Assembly: GCA_036170535.1 (NCBI GenBank)
Contig: JAVHPJ010000028.1
Span: 1-64,000 of the forward strand
From: SSF53 sp036170535
Lineage (GTDB): Bacteria > Spirochaetota > Leptospiria > Leptospirales > Leptonemataceae
Reading direction: 5' to 3'
Length of the DNA stretch: 64,000 bases
Positions 9,936 through 17,893 of the stretch are shown one piece after another. The position numbers and the translations under genes were made by a program. The stretch's first letter is position 1; each line of letters opens with the position of its first letter. The notes beneath the pieces are model-generated. The model did not search any database and was not told where the DNA came from. It saw only the letters and a list, made by a program, of their open reading frames with translations.

Positions 9936-11489
9936 TCACGGAGACCGCACGCGGCGGATGGACGCGGCGTCGAGTTTGAAGCCGCCGCTTTTCTTTTCCA
10001 GGATGATCGCTCCACGTTCCACTTTTAGTCGGTCGGCATACGCGGCTGCGCCCGCGGGCAAGCCGACTTCCAGTATGCCTGGCTGACCGGGGCCGGCGGG
10101 TTCCGCGGTGATCGCCGCCACCTGGTCGAGCGGGATCGGCGCCTCGCCCGGAAAGTTTACGCCAGCGCTGGAGAAGACCAGTTCGCGCCCCGCGCGTCGC
10201 TGACCGTCGCGCAGTTCGACGCGCACCTGGCCGTAATAGGCGGCGCTGTTCGGCTCTGGCAGGGGCAGGCCGGCCAGCGCGTCCAGCTGGCGTAGACGAC
10301 CTTGATCTTCGCGATCCACGCCCGGCGCGCCGGCTGCGTCCGAAGCCGGCGCACTGGTAAACCGGTCAGTAACAACGGCTTCGCCCAACTCATTGACCAG
10401 ATTCTGATGCAGGGCGTCGCCCAGTTCGTCCGCGCTTTCGCGCAAGGCTTCGATTTCTTCGAGCACCTGGGCGCTCTGGCGCAAAGCCGCCACGCTGGCG
10501 ATCTCGCGTGCGGCTGCATCGTCGCCCAGGGCGTATGCTCGGCGTCCCGCCTGTTCTGTCAGAGTGCGACCACCGTCGTAATAAATGCCGATGATCAACA
10601 GTCGACGATTGGCAAGGCGGGCGGTTTCGAAATCCGCGGACTGCGCGGCGAGAGAACGGTAATCTTCGATTGCCTGATGGGCGGCGCCCGTTTCTTCGAG
10701 ACACAGTGCGCGTTGATACTGGTCCATCGCACTCAGCGCTCCGCGGGCCGACTGGCCCGCTTCATCAAAGGCTGCGAGCGCCGCAGGACACTGGCCGTTT
10801 TGAAACAACGCGCGCGCCCGGTCCAGGGGCGCCGGCGCCCCGGCCTCGATCTTTTCACTGCGGCGCTGGCCTTCTTGAATGAGCGCAAGCAGGGTGCGCG
10901 CAGTGTCCGAAAAGTGCGTGGCCGGATACAGGTCATCCACCAGACGCAACTGGCTGCGTGCATCCTCATCTTCGCCGATCGACGCCAGGCAATATCCCAG
11001 ATGCAGATGCGCGAAGGCGTGCACGTCGCTCTGTCCGTCGCCAATTGTTTCCAGGAGATCATTGTAACGTTCGATGGCGCTCTGGTAACGTCGATTACGC
11101 TCCAGATAAAATGCATAGCGCATGAGGACGGTTGTACGATAATCGTCGGCGACGTCCGGCGGAGTTTTGAGCAAGAGCAGGCGCGCGGCGCTGCTTGCGG
11201 CCAGTCCGACGTAGTGAATTGGGCGCAGCGGCGCGCTTTCCGCGCGTTCGTTCAGAAGATTCGATTCCAGCGCGCTCTGGCGAATTTCAGCCTGAAAATC
11301 CTGACGGCCAAAGGCGAGTCGTTTCGCACGGGCGCGCAGCGCTTGTGACGACAACTCAAGATTCAGTATTCGATCGCGCTGCAGGGCGATGCGCAACTCG
11401 AACAGTTTCACGCTGATGATCGCGTGACCGATTATTCCGAAAAACAGCGCGGTCAGGCCGGCAAGCAGGACTGTTGCGCCGCGCTTCAT
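9936..11489 (-). CDS. Membrane-anchored TPR-like protein
   Basis: A 517-residue protein. One hydrophobic segment (about residues 7-28) anchors it, followed by a helical, probably coiled-coil stretch rich in Leu, Arg and Glu. Helical repeats with TPR character then run to about residue 310, for example YLERNRRYQSAIERYNDLLETIGD and HLHLGYCLASIGEDEDARSQLR. The C-terminal 130 residues are beta-rich (VRVELRDGQRRAGRELVFSS). It is the last gene of a chain whose third gene encodes a SpoIIE phosphatase; the ATGA overlap at 11486-11489 implies coupled translation. A scaffold role is inference; no enzyme motif is seen. Confidence 0.68.
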   Translation of the reverse strand: MKRGATVLLAGLTALFFGIIGHAIISVKLFELRIALQRDRILNLELSSQALRARAKRLAFGRQDFQAEIRQSALESNLLNERAESAPLRPIHYVGLAASSAARLLLLKTPPDVADDYRTTVLMRYAFYLERNRRYQSAIERYNDLLETIGDGQSDVHAFAHLHLGYCLASIGEDEDARSQLRLVDDLYPATHFSDTARTLLALIQEGQRRSEKIEAGAPAPLDRARALFQNGQCPAALAAFDEAGQSARGALSAMDQYQRALCLEETGAAHQAIEDYRSLAAQSADFETARLANRRLLIIGIYYDGGRTLTEQAGRRAYALGDDAAAREIASVAALRQSAQVLEEIEALRESADELGDALHQNLVNELGEAVVTDRFTSAPASDAAGAPGVDREDQGRLRQLDALAGLPLPEPNSAAYYGQVRVELRDGQRRAGRELVFSSAGVNFPGEAPIPLDQVAAITAEPAGPGQPGILEVGLPAGAAAYADRLKVERGAIILEKKSGGFKLDAASIRRVRSP

Positions 11490-13012
11490 CCCGGAATCTC
11501 CAGCGCCAGGATCGTCACATCATCGGTGACGCGCACGCAGTAGTCGCTCCAATCCGCGTGAATTGCGTCGACAATCGCTTGCCCGCCGGCGCCCGCCAGG
11601 CGCTGGGCATGAGCGAACGCGCGTTCGCTGCCGTAGGGCTCGCGCGTCGCATCCTCCGCCTCGGAAAGACCGTCGGAATAGATTAAGAGCAGGTCGCCGG
11701 CTCTGGTCGGCGCCAGCCTCGTCTCGTAGCTCTCCTGGTACATGCCCAGCGGAGGTCCGGACGCTTCCAGGAGATGCCGTTGACCGTCGCGCGTTACGCA
11801 CAAGCCGGGCGCGTGTCCGGCGCACGCGAAAGAGATTTGTCCGTCCTTCTCAAACAGAATGTAGAGACCGGCCGCAAAAAAATACGGCGGCAAACGTCGA
11901 CCGATCTCACGATTCAGGCTTTCCAGAACCACATCCGGTCGCGGATCGGCGCGCAAGGCCGCTTCCAGAGCGAACACCACCACGGTGGTGATCAACGCGG
12001 CCGACACGCCGTGCCCCGCCGCATCTGCAAAGAAAAACGCAGTCCGACCGTCCGCAAGACGATGAAAAAGATATATGTCGCCGCTGACGGCGCGTAGTGG
12101 TTGGTAAAAGATCGCCGGCTTAAACTCAGAGAAATTCGCCAGATCCGGCAAGAATGAGCGCTGAACTTCGCGGCCGGTCTGCAACTCTGAATCAATTTCT
12201 TCGTTCAAGCGCGCAATGGTGCTCAATTGCCGTTGAATCTCAAGAGCGTTCTGTTCAATGCTCGCCGCCATGCGATTAAACGACGAGCCGACCGCGTCAA
12301 TCTCATCCGAGTGCGGCGCCACCCGGGCGCGTGCGCTCAAGTCGCCCTCCGCAAGGCGATCCGCCGCGTCCCGCAGGGCGAAGAGTCTTCGGAAGATCAA
12401 GCGATACGTGTAGTAGGCGAAAGCTGCATGAAACAAGACACCCCAGAAAAATGCGATTCCAATTTGCACATAAAGGGAGCGAAGGCGCTGTTGCATGGCG
12501 TCGACCCGGATGCGCGCAGAAAGAAATAAGCGTTCGCCGCCGGCGCCTTCCAGCGGGGCCAGCATTTGCAGAGAATAATCGTTTTCGTCCAGTTCAACAA
12601 TGTACCGCGCGCGAAATACCAGTTCCGTTCCGGTCAGTTCATCAAGCCGGCGCAGGGCGGCTGGTTCAATTTCCGTCGGCGTGCGTTCTCCGGGCGGCGC
12701 ATAGGCGATCCAGATTGAGCGCGCTTCGTCAAAGATAATGAAATCACGCAAAGCGTATGGCGCCAGCGTAAGCTTGAGGCGCTCGAAGTTTTCGTCTTTA
12801 CGCCGGGTAAAGCGCAACGCGCTCAGGTCGTCCAACGCTGCGCGAACAATGGAATCCGCATGGTGTTTGAATGCATTCTGCAGCAGATCCGTCTGATTTT
12901 CGAAAATCATTATAGAAAAAAATACAATATTCACCGCCGCCAGCAGGGAATAAAAGATTCCGATGTAGGCGGCCAGGCGGCGCTCTTTTTTCGGTGCGGC
13001 GGAGTTCATCAT
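11486..13012 (-). CDS. HAMP-domain SpoIIE/RsbU-type PP2C phosphatase
   Basis: A 508-residue receptor phosphatase. It has TM1 at about 14-36, an extracytoplasmic sensor of about 145 residues, TM2 at about 183-205, a HAMP linker (RLFALRDAADRLAEGDLSARARV), a short coiled coil and a SpoIIE domain. PP2C metal-site motifs are VSGDIYLF, FADAAGHG, YSDGLSEAED and DDVTILAL. Relatives dephosphorylate anti-anti-sigma proteins of the SpoIIAA/RsbV type. No anti-sigma or antagonist gene lies nearby, so the target is unknown. Its start codon overlaps the MORN stop codon (TGATG) and its stop overlaps the TPR start. Confidence 0.9.
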   Translation of the reverse strand: MMNSAAPKKERRLAAYIGIFYSLLAAVNIVFFSIMIFENQTDLLQNAFKHHADSIVRAALDDLSALRFTRRKDENFERLKLTLAPYALRDFIIFDEARSIWIAYAPPGERTPTEIEPAALRRLDELTGTELVFRARYIVELDENDYSLQMLAPLEGAGGERLFLSARIRVDAMQQRLRSLYVQIGIAFFWGVLFHAAFAYYTYRLIFRRLFALRDAADRLAEGDLSARARVAPHSDEIDAVGSSFNRMAASIEQNALEIQRQLSTIARLNEEIDSELQTGREVQRSFLPDLANFSEFKPAIFYQPLRAVSGDIYLFHRLADGRTAFFFADAAGHGVSAALITTVVVFALEAALRADPRPDVVLESLNREIGRRLPPYFFAAGLYILFEKDGQISFACAGHAPGLCVTRDGQRHLLEASGPPLGMYQESYETRLAPTRAGDLLLIYSDGLSEAEDATREPYGSERAFAHAQRLAGAGGQAIVDAIHADWSDYCVRVTDDVTILALEIPG

Positions 13013-13527
13013 CAGTCTCCAATAAAGCGGTCGCGATGGAAGCGACCTTTGCGCGTGAATCCGTCGGCAAGCGTCAATACGCCCGCGCCGTGTTTGCGGC
13101 CGTCACGAAACTCGCCCTCGTAGGTTGATCCGTCCGGCGCGACAAGTTTGCCAAAGCCGTGCGGTTTGCCGCTGCGAAATTCCCCTTGATACACTGCGCC
13201 ATTGCTGTAGCGATATTCGCCTGCGCCCTGGGGGCGCCCGCCGGAGAACTCGCCGCGGTATTCCGCGCCGCCGGGAAAACGCAGGGCGCCGCGGCCATGC
13301 GGCAGGCCGGCAAGAAACTCCCCGGTGTAACTTACACCGCCCGTCCATTCAAAACGTCCGCGCCCCGCGATGCAGTCGCCTTCCGCGCATTTGCCCTGCG
13401 CCGGCTCGGCGCCGGGCGCGGCGCTCAGCAGGATCGCCAACGCAGCGGCCGCGCAGCGGGCCGCACTGGTCGGACGAGCTAACGCGATTCCACACGCGAC
13501 GCGATCGATGAAAGGCTGTCGGGTCAC
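13012..13527 (-). CDS. MORN-repeat protein, exported
   Basis: A 171-residue protein with a hydrophobic N-terminal segment (about residues 23-40, ending AAPGAEPA), probably a signal peptide. Four full MORN repeats and a partial one follow, with the pattern Y-x-G-E-F-x-x-G-x-P-H-G-x-G (YTGEFLAGLPHGRG, YRGEFSGGRPQGAG, YQGEFRSGKPHGFG, YEGEFRDGRKHGAG). MORN repeats form an open beta sheet used in protein or lipid contacts. Placement between a lipoprotein and a sensor phosphatase (overlaps of 4 bases and 1 base) suggests it works outside the membrane with that receptor; this is inference. Confidence 0.82.
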   Translation of the reverse strand: MTRQPFIDRVACGIALARPTSAARCAAAALAILLSAAPGAEPAQGKCAEGDCIAGRGRFEWTGGVSYTGEFLAGLPHGRGALRFPGGAEYRGEFSGGRPQGAGEYRYSNGAVYQGEFRSGKPHGFGKLVAPDGSTYEGEFRDGRKHGAGVLTLADGFTRKGRFHRDRFIGD

Positions 13528-14063
13528 TCCCCCGGATCCCCCGTTCCGGAAGCTTCGGCGGCGCGGCGCGCGGCCTCCGCACTTGCACGCGCACGGGCGC
13601 GCGCGGCGTCCGGATTCGACGCCTCCGCAGCGGATTCCGGGCGGTCCGCTTCGTCGATGCGCAGCGCTTCCCCGCGCGCTTTCAGCTCAGCGTATTGTTG
13701 CGGCGTGAGGCAGCGCTGCACTTCGATCGTATTGCTGGTCACGCTCAAGGTCGTGCCCAGAAAAACGGACAACCACCAGTCGCCGCCGGTTTTGGTCTGG
13801 CGGAACAGATAGAGATACCGATCCTCTTCCGGAAAGAGTTCGCTTTCGTTTTGCCTGCCGAGTCGCAGCAGTCCAAAAAAGACATAATACGCACGAGTAC
13901 GCGCCGGAGTTTCGCATATATAACGCTGGCGGTTCGCCTGCCAGTCCATGCGCGTTCCCTGATACCAGGTGTCCGTCGATAACGAGCCGCAACCCGGCAG
14001 GCCAGCGACGCAGGTCGCCAGCGCGCCGGCCAGCAGGCGGGTTTCGAAGCAGGACAGTTTCAT
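13524..14063 (-). CDS. Predicted lipoprotein, first gene of the SpoIIE chain
   Basis: A 179-residue protein. ATG 14063 gives a basic start, hydrophobic core and lipobox LPGCGS. The central part is rich in aromatic and charged residues (YYVFFGLLRLGRQNESELFPEEDRYLYLF), and the C-terminal 50 residues are an Ala/Arg/Glu-rich helix, probably coiled. No known domain was recognised. The frame extends upstream to 14210 but lacks signal character there. It opens a tightly overlapped chain (lipoprotein, MORN, SpoIIE, TPR) and is divergent from the DUF1554 lipoprotein gene, with 135 bases shared as a promoter region. Confidence 0.7.
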   Translation of the reverse strand: MKLSCFETRLLAGALATCVAGLPGCGSLSTDTWYQGTRMDWQANRQRYICETPARTRAYYVFFGLLRLGRQNESELFPEEDRYLYLFRQTKTGGDWWLSVFLGTTLSVTSNTIEVQRCLTPQQYAELKARGEALRIDEADRPESAAEASNPDAARARARASAEAARRAAEASGTGDPGE

Positions 14064-14198
14064 ACGACGAAGGCTGGGCGCGGTCTGGCGCGGCTCAGGC
14101 TCGGTATGTGCAGCACGCGCTTCGGGCGCAAGCAGAGTACCGCGCCCATGGAAATTATAGGTTGTCCGATTCGTCTCGATTTGTTCGGCTGCTGCGTG

Positions 14199-14969
14199 AT
14201 GGGCCCGCACAACCTTCCCGGGCGCAGGAATGCGATACTGCTGAGCGGCGGCGTTGCAGCTGCGTGTCTGTTACTCAGTGCGTCCTGCAGCGGCTTCTGG
14301 ACGGGCGTAGGCGTCGCGTCCGCCGAATCGTCGACCGAATCGAGCGCCGTTCTTGCGTTGTCTTCCGCGCTGCTGGCCGGAGGCCTGAGCGACGTAAATC
14401 CGGCGCTGGCGCCGGCGCCGCGTGAGTTTTATTTTCTTTATGTTACAGATCAACTTGTTCCGGGAAATTTCGAGGACGCTCTGCCAGGCGTCGTAAACGG
14501 CAACGGCCTCGACGAAGCGGACGGGCTTTGCAATTCGGATCCCAAGCGACCGGATGTCAGCGCGACCTACCGGGCGCTTTTCAGCGACGGGGTGCGTCGA
14601 ATTGCAACGACGACCGCCAATTGCGATCCCGCCTGCACCGGCCAGAACGAGTGGCCTCTGGCGGCAAACGCGGAGTATCGGTTAGCGAACGGCACGCCGA
14701 TTCTACGCACGGAGACCGGCGGGATAGTGCGTTTTGATCAAGGACGTACGATTTTGAATGTGTTGTCGGGTTCGACGCTCAACTACTGGAGCGGATTACA
14801 TGGCGATTGGACTCCGAGCGGTCACAACTGTTCCACGTATACAAACCCAACCAATCAGTCAGCGTTGGGTCTGGCCTCGGCGCTATCGGATCAATTTATC
14901 TACGACAGCGGACTCGGGCCGTCGATTTGCAACAATCTGCGGCCGCTTTTGTGCGTAGAAGTTCGTTAG
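14199..14969 (+). CDS. DUF1554 lipoprotein
   Basis: A 256-residue protein with a lipoprotein signal (hydrophobic LLSGGVAAACLLLSASC). The mature part matches the DUF1554 pattern: FLYVTDQLVPGNF, then DEADGLCNSD..., YRALFSDGVRR, EWPLAANAEYRLANGTPI, YWSGLHGDWT and a final cysteine-containing LCVEVR. DUF1554 is a C-type-lectin-like fold family that is markedly expanded in Leptospira, and it is one of the lineage clues here. Function is unknown and surface exposure is likely. Upstream in-frame starts (14106, 14148) would add non-signal residues. The stop overlaps the serS stop on the other strand. Confidence 0.8.
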   Translation: MGPHNLPGRRNAILLSGGVAAACLLLSASCSGFWTGVGVASAESSTESSAVLALSSALLAGGLSDVNPALAPAPREFYFLYVTDQLVPGNFEDALPGVVNGNGLDEADGLCNSDPKRPDVSATYRALFSDGVRRIATTTANCDPACTGQNEWPLAANAEYRLANGTPILRTETGGIVRFDQGRTILNVLSGSTLNYWSGLHGDWTPSGHNCSTYTNPTNQSALGLASALSDQFIYDSGLGPSICNNLRPLLCVEVR

Positions 14970-16237
14970 CCGCGCTGGAAGTAGGGTTTGAGCGCGTCGG
15001 GAAGCGCGTAGCCGCCGTCTTGCAGCTGATAGTTTTCGAGTATCGCGCTCATGCAGCGTCCCGCTGCCACGCCCGAACCGTTCAGCGTGTGCACAAAAGC
15101 CGTCTTCGCTTTCGAATCTTTGCCCTTGTAGCGAATCATGCCGCGCCGCGCCTGGTAGTCGCGGCAGTTGGATACGGAAGAAATTTCCAGCCAACGATCC
15201 AGGCCGGGCATCCACACTTCAAGATCGTAGGTCTTGGCAGCTGTCGCGCCTATATCGCCCGAGCACAATTGCATGACGCGATACGGCAGGCCCAGACGGC
15301 GCAGCACTTCTTCGGCGTGGTTTAACATTTCCTCGTGCAGTTTTTCCGATTCCTCCGGATGAACCAGTTGCACCAGTTCCACCTTTTGGAATTGATGCAC
15401 GCGCACCAGGCCGCGCGTGTCACGTCCCGCGGCGCCCGCCTCGCGGCGAAAGCAGGAAGTCGCGGCTGTTAGTCGAATCGGAAGTTCGTCTTCCGCAATA
15501 ATCGCTTCCCGGTACAGGTTGACCAGGGGCACTTCGGCCGTCGGGATCAGCGAAAGACCGTCGCGTTCGAGCGTGTAATATTCGCCGCGAAATTTGGGGA
15601 ACTGACCTGTTGTCACCATCGCCGCGTCGTTCACCAGGATGGGCACCCACGTTTCACTGTAGCCGAACTGCGTTGTATGCAGATCGAGCATGAAGTTTAT
15701 GATCGCCCGTTCCAGTCGCGCCAGTTCGCCGCGATAGACATAAAAGCGCGAACCGGCGAGCTTGACGCCGCTTTCAAAGTCAAGCGAGCCCATCGCTTCA
15801 CCGATTTCGTAGTGTGCGCGCGGCTTAAAATCAAAGGTCGGCTTCGCTCCTGCCTCGCGCACCAACTTGTTTCCGCTGGCGTCGTCGCCGTCAGGCGTAG
15901 TCGGATCCAGCCAGTTGGGGAGGCCGAGGACGATTTCCTGCATCTTTTCTTCGAGCGCCGTTTGTTCGGCTTCGAGGCGGGCAATGTCGTCGCCCAGGTT
16001 TTTCACTTCGCCTTTGCGCTTTTCGGCCGCGTCTTTTTCGCCCTTCTGGATCAGCGCGCCGATTTCCTTGCTGGCCGCGTTCCTTTCGGCGCGCAGATCA
16101 TTGACTTTGCGAATCGCCGTACGCGTCGCTTCAATCAGGGATTTGAGTTCGCCGGTGTTCAGAGACTCATTGCGTCGTTTTCGCAAGAGTTCATCGAGTT
16201 CTTCGGGCTTATCCTGGAGCAGTTTCAGATCGAGCAT
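14966..16237 (-). CDS. serS: Seryl-tRNA synthetase
   Basis: A 423-residue class II synthetase charging tRNA-Ser. The N-terminal antiparallel coiled-coil arm (about residues 1-110, many Lys/Glu/Arg/Ala) is followed by the catalytic domain. TAEVPLVNLY is the serine-binding segment, FRREAGAAGRDTRGLVRVHQFQKVE covers motif 2, and GSGVAAGRCMSAILENYQ is motif 3. Length matches the family. It lies head-to-tail with tatD, which ends 15 bases upstream of the serS start, so the two are probably co-transcribed. Confidence 0.96.
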   Translation of the reverse strand: MLDLKLLQDKPEELDELLRKRRNESLNTGELKSLIEATRTAIRKVNDLRAERNAASKEIGALIQKGEKDAAEKRKGEVKNLGDDIARLEAEQTALEEKMQEIVLGLPNWLDPTTPDGDDASGNKLVREAGAKPTFDFKPRAHYEIGEAMGSLDFESGVKLAGSRFYVYRGELARLERAIINFMLDLHTTQFGYSETWVPILVNDAAMVTTGQFPKFRGEYYTLERDGLSLIPTAEVPLVNLYREAIIAEDELPIRLTAATSCFRREAGAAGRDTRGLVRVHQFQKVELVQLVHPEESEKLHEEMLNHAEEVLRRLGLPYRVMQLCSGDIGATAAKTYDLEVWMPGLDRWLEISSVSNCRDYQARRGMIRYKGKDSKAKTAFVHTLNGSGVAAGRCMSAILENYQLQDGGYALPDALKPYFQRG

Positions 16238-16252
16238 GGATTTATCTCTGAT

Positions 16253-17095
16253 TCAAAGTTCGTTCTTGAGGCGGATGAACCGTTCGGAATTGCGCAATAC
16301 GGCGGCTTTAACAGCTTCGGGGTCTTCGCCGTTCTTTTCTGCGCGCAGTTTCGCCAGAAATTCCAGAGTGTAGGTCACAAAAGCCGGCTGATTGGTCTGG
16401 CCGCGTTTCGGATTGGGCGCGAGAAACGGCGCATCCGTTTCCACCATCAAGCAGTCCAGGGGCAGCGCAACAGCGCCCTGTTGTACGTGCGGCGCATTCT
16501 TAAAAGTAAGTACGCCGCTGTAAGATACAAACCACCCCAGCTCTACAAATGGCGCCGCTTCCCGTTCCGTATAAGTGTAACAATGCAGCACGCCGCGCAC
16601 CCCGGGGAAGCGCCGCACGATTTCGAGCGCGTCGACTGCGGTGGCGATCCGATCCGGATTGTAGACCCGATCATCGCGCAAGTGCACTACGACCGGCAGC
16701 TTCAGCTCGAGAGCCAGCGCGAGATGGCGCTCGAAACTCGCCTTCTGTTCGCGCACATGTTCTGTGGTGTGGAAATAGTCGAGTCCGGTTTCACCCAGAC
16801 CGAGGAACTCAGGTTCGTCGCGACACTCGCGTGCGATGGCGAAGATATCGTCCAGCTCGGCTATCTGCGGCGCCGACTCGGGGTGCAGGCCCGCCGTCCA
16901 GTAGTAGCGCAGGCCCGATGCGCCGGTGCGCCGAGCCCGGGCCAGGTTGCGATTGTAGCGCGCGGATTCCAGTGCGGTGGAAATCTGAACGACGGCGCGT
17001 ACGCCGGCCGCCTCGGCGTTCTGCAGCGCGTCCTCGGCGCTCACGCCCTCCCGGGCCGTCAGGTCCAGGTGGCAGTGCGTATCGATCACAGCCAT
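16253..17095 (-). CDS. tatD: TatD-family metal-dependent DNase
   Basis: A 280-residue TIM-barrel hydrolase. Metal ligands are visible: DTHCHLD (HxH) at the N-terminus, GETGLDYF, VVHLRDD, LHCYTYTE and VETDAPFLAP. Members are 3'-5' DNases acting in DNA repair and turnover. ATG 17095 places MAVIDTHCHLD at the N-terminus as in the family; the open frame beyond it to 17311 runs antisense to creB. It is divergent from creB, with 78 bases between the start codons. Confidence 0.93.
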   Translation of the reverse strand: MAVIDTHCHLDLTAREGVSAEDALQNAEAAGVRAVVQISTALESARYNRNLARARRTGASGLRYYWTAGLHPESAPQIAELDDIFAIARECRDEPEFLGLGETGLDYFHTTEHVREQKASFERHLALALELKLPVVVHLRDDRVYNPDRIATAVDALEIVRRFPGVRGVLHCYTYTEREAAPFVELGWFVSYSGVLTFKNAPHVQQGAVALPLDCLMVETDAPFLAPNPKRGQTNQPAFVTYTLEFLAKLRAEKNGEDPEAVKAAVLRNSERFIRLKNEL

Positions 17096-17173
17096 GTCGG
17101 ACTCAGCCGTCAAACGCCCGCGGCGGTCAATGAAAAGCTTGACGGGTCTTCGAATTGTGGAGCGCGCTATTGC

Positions 17174-17893
17174 GTGCAGCGGCGCGCGCTGATATTCGAA
17201 GACGAGCCCGCGATCGCGGATGCAATACTCTACGCATTTAGCGGCGAAGGGTATGCAACGGCGCACGCTTCCCTGGCGGAACGCGGCCTCAGTCTGCTGG
17301 AAACTGAGCAATTTGATCTGGTCGTCCTGGATCTCGGTTTGCCGGATCAGAATGGTTTTGACGTATTGCGCGAAATCCGTCGCCGCGACGAACTGATGCC
17401 GGTCATTATTCTGAGCGCGCGGGCAGACGAAGTGGATCGGGTGCTCGGACTGGAACTTGGCGCCGACGATTACATCACCAAACCCTTCAGCCCGCGCGAA
17501 TTAACGGCGCGTGCGCGGGCGCTCCTGCGTCGCATTGAAAAGATCGCCGGCCATCAGGCGGATGTTTCGCCGTCGACAGTCGCATCCGCGTCGCCGTCGG
17601 CCGGGCCGTTCGAGCTTAACGAAGAAAAAACGCAGATTCGCTATTGCGGCCAGGCGCTGCAGCTTTCACGCTATGAATACCGCTTGCTGTCGCTGTTGGT
17701 GCGTCATCCGGGCTGGATTTTTTCGCGCGATCGAATTCTCGACCTGGTCTGGGACGAGACCGCCGACAGTTTTGATCGCACGGTCGACGCCCATGTGAAG
17801 ACCCTGCGTGCGAAACTGCGGGCGGTCAACGATTCGCTTGATCCGATACTCACCCATCGCGGCCTGGGTTACGCCCTGCGGGAGGACCTGTGA
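17174..17893 (+). CDS. creB: CreB-type OmpR-family response regulator
   Basis: A 239-residue regulator with an N-terminal receiver domain (acidic pair E9-D10, phospho-acceptor Asp53 in VVLDLGLPD, Lys103 in ITKPF) and a C-terminal winged helix (LSRYEYRLLSLLVRHPGWIFSR through DRTVDAHVKTLRAKLR). A linker rich in Ser, Pro and Ala joins them. The GTG start is chosen because it begins just before the first receiver strand, with GGAG 11 bases upstream. The CreB assignment rests on its order with creC and creD and on the cre tag before creD. creA is absent. The stop codon overlaps the creC start (GTGA). Confidence 0.85.
   Translation: MQRRALIFEDEPAIADAILYAFSGEGYATAHASLAERGLSLLETEQFDLVVLDLGLPDQNGFDVLREIRRRDELMPVIILSARADEVDRVLGLELGADDYITKPFSPRELTARARALLRRIEKIAGHQADVSPSTVASASPSAGPFELNEEKTQIRYCGQALQLSRYEYRLLSLLVRHPGWIFSRDRILDLVWDETADSFDRTVDAHVKTLRAKLRAVNDSLDPILTHRGLGYALREDL

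Noticed and set aside
15677..17173. Long open frame on the plus strand leading into creB
   Set aside because: It is antisense to serS and tatD, has no family features, and only the part from GTG 17174 resembles a response regulator.
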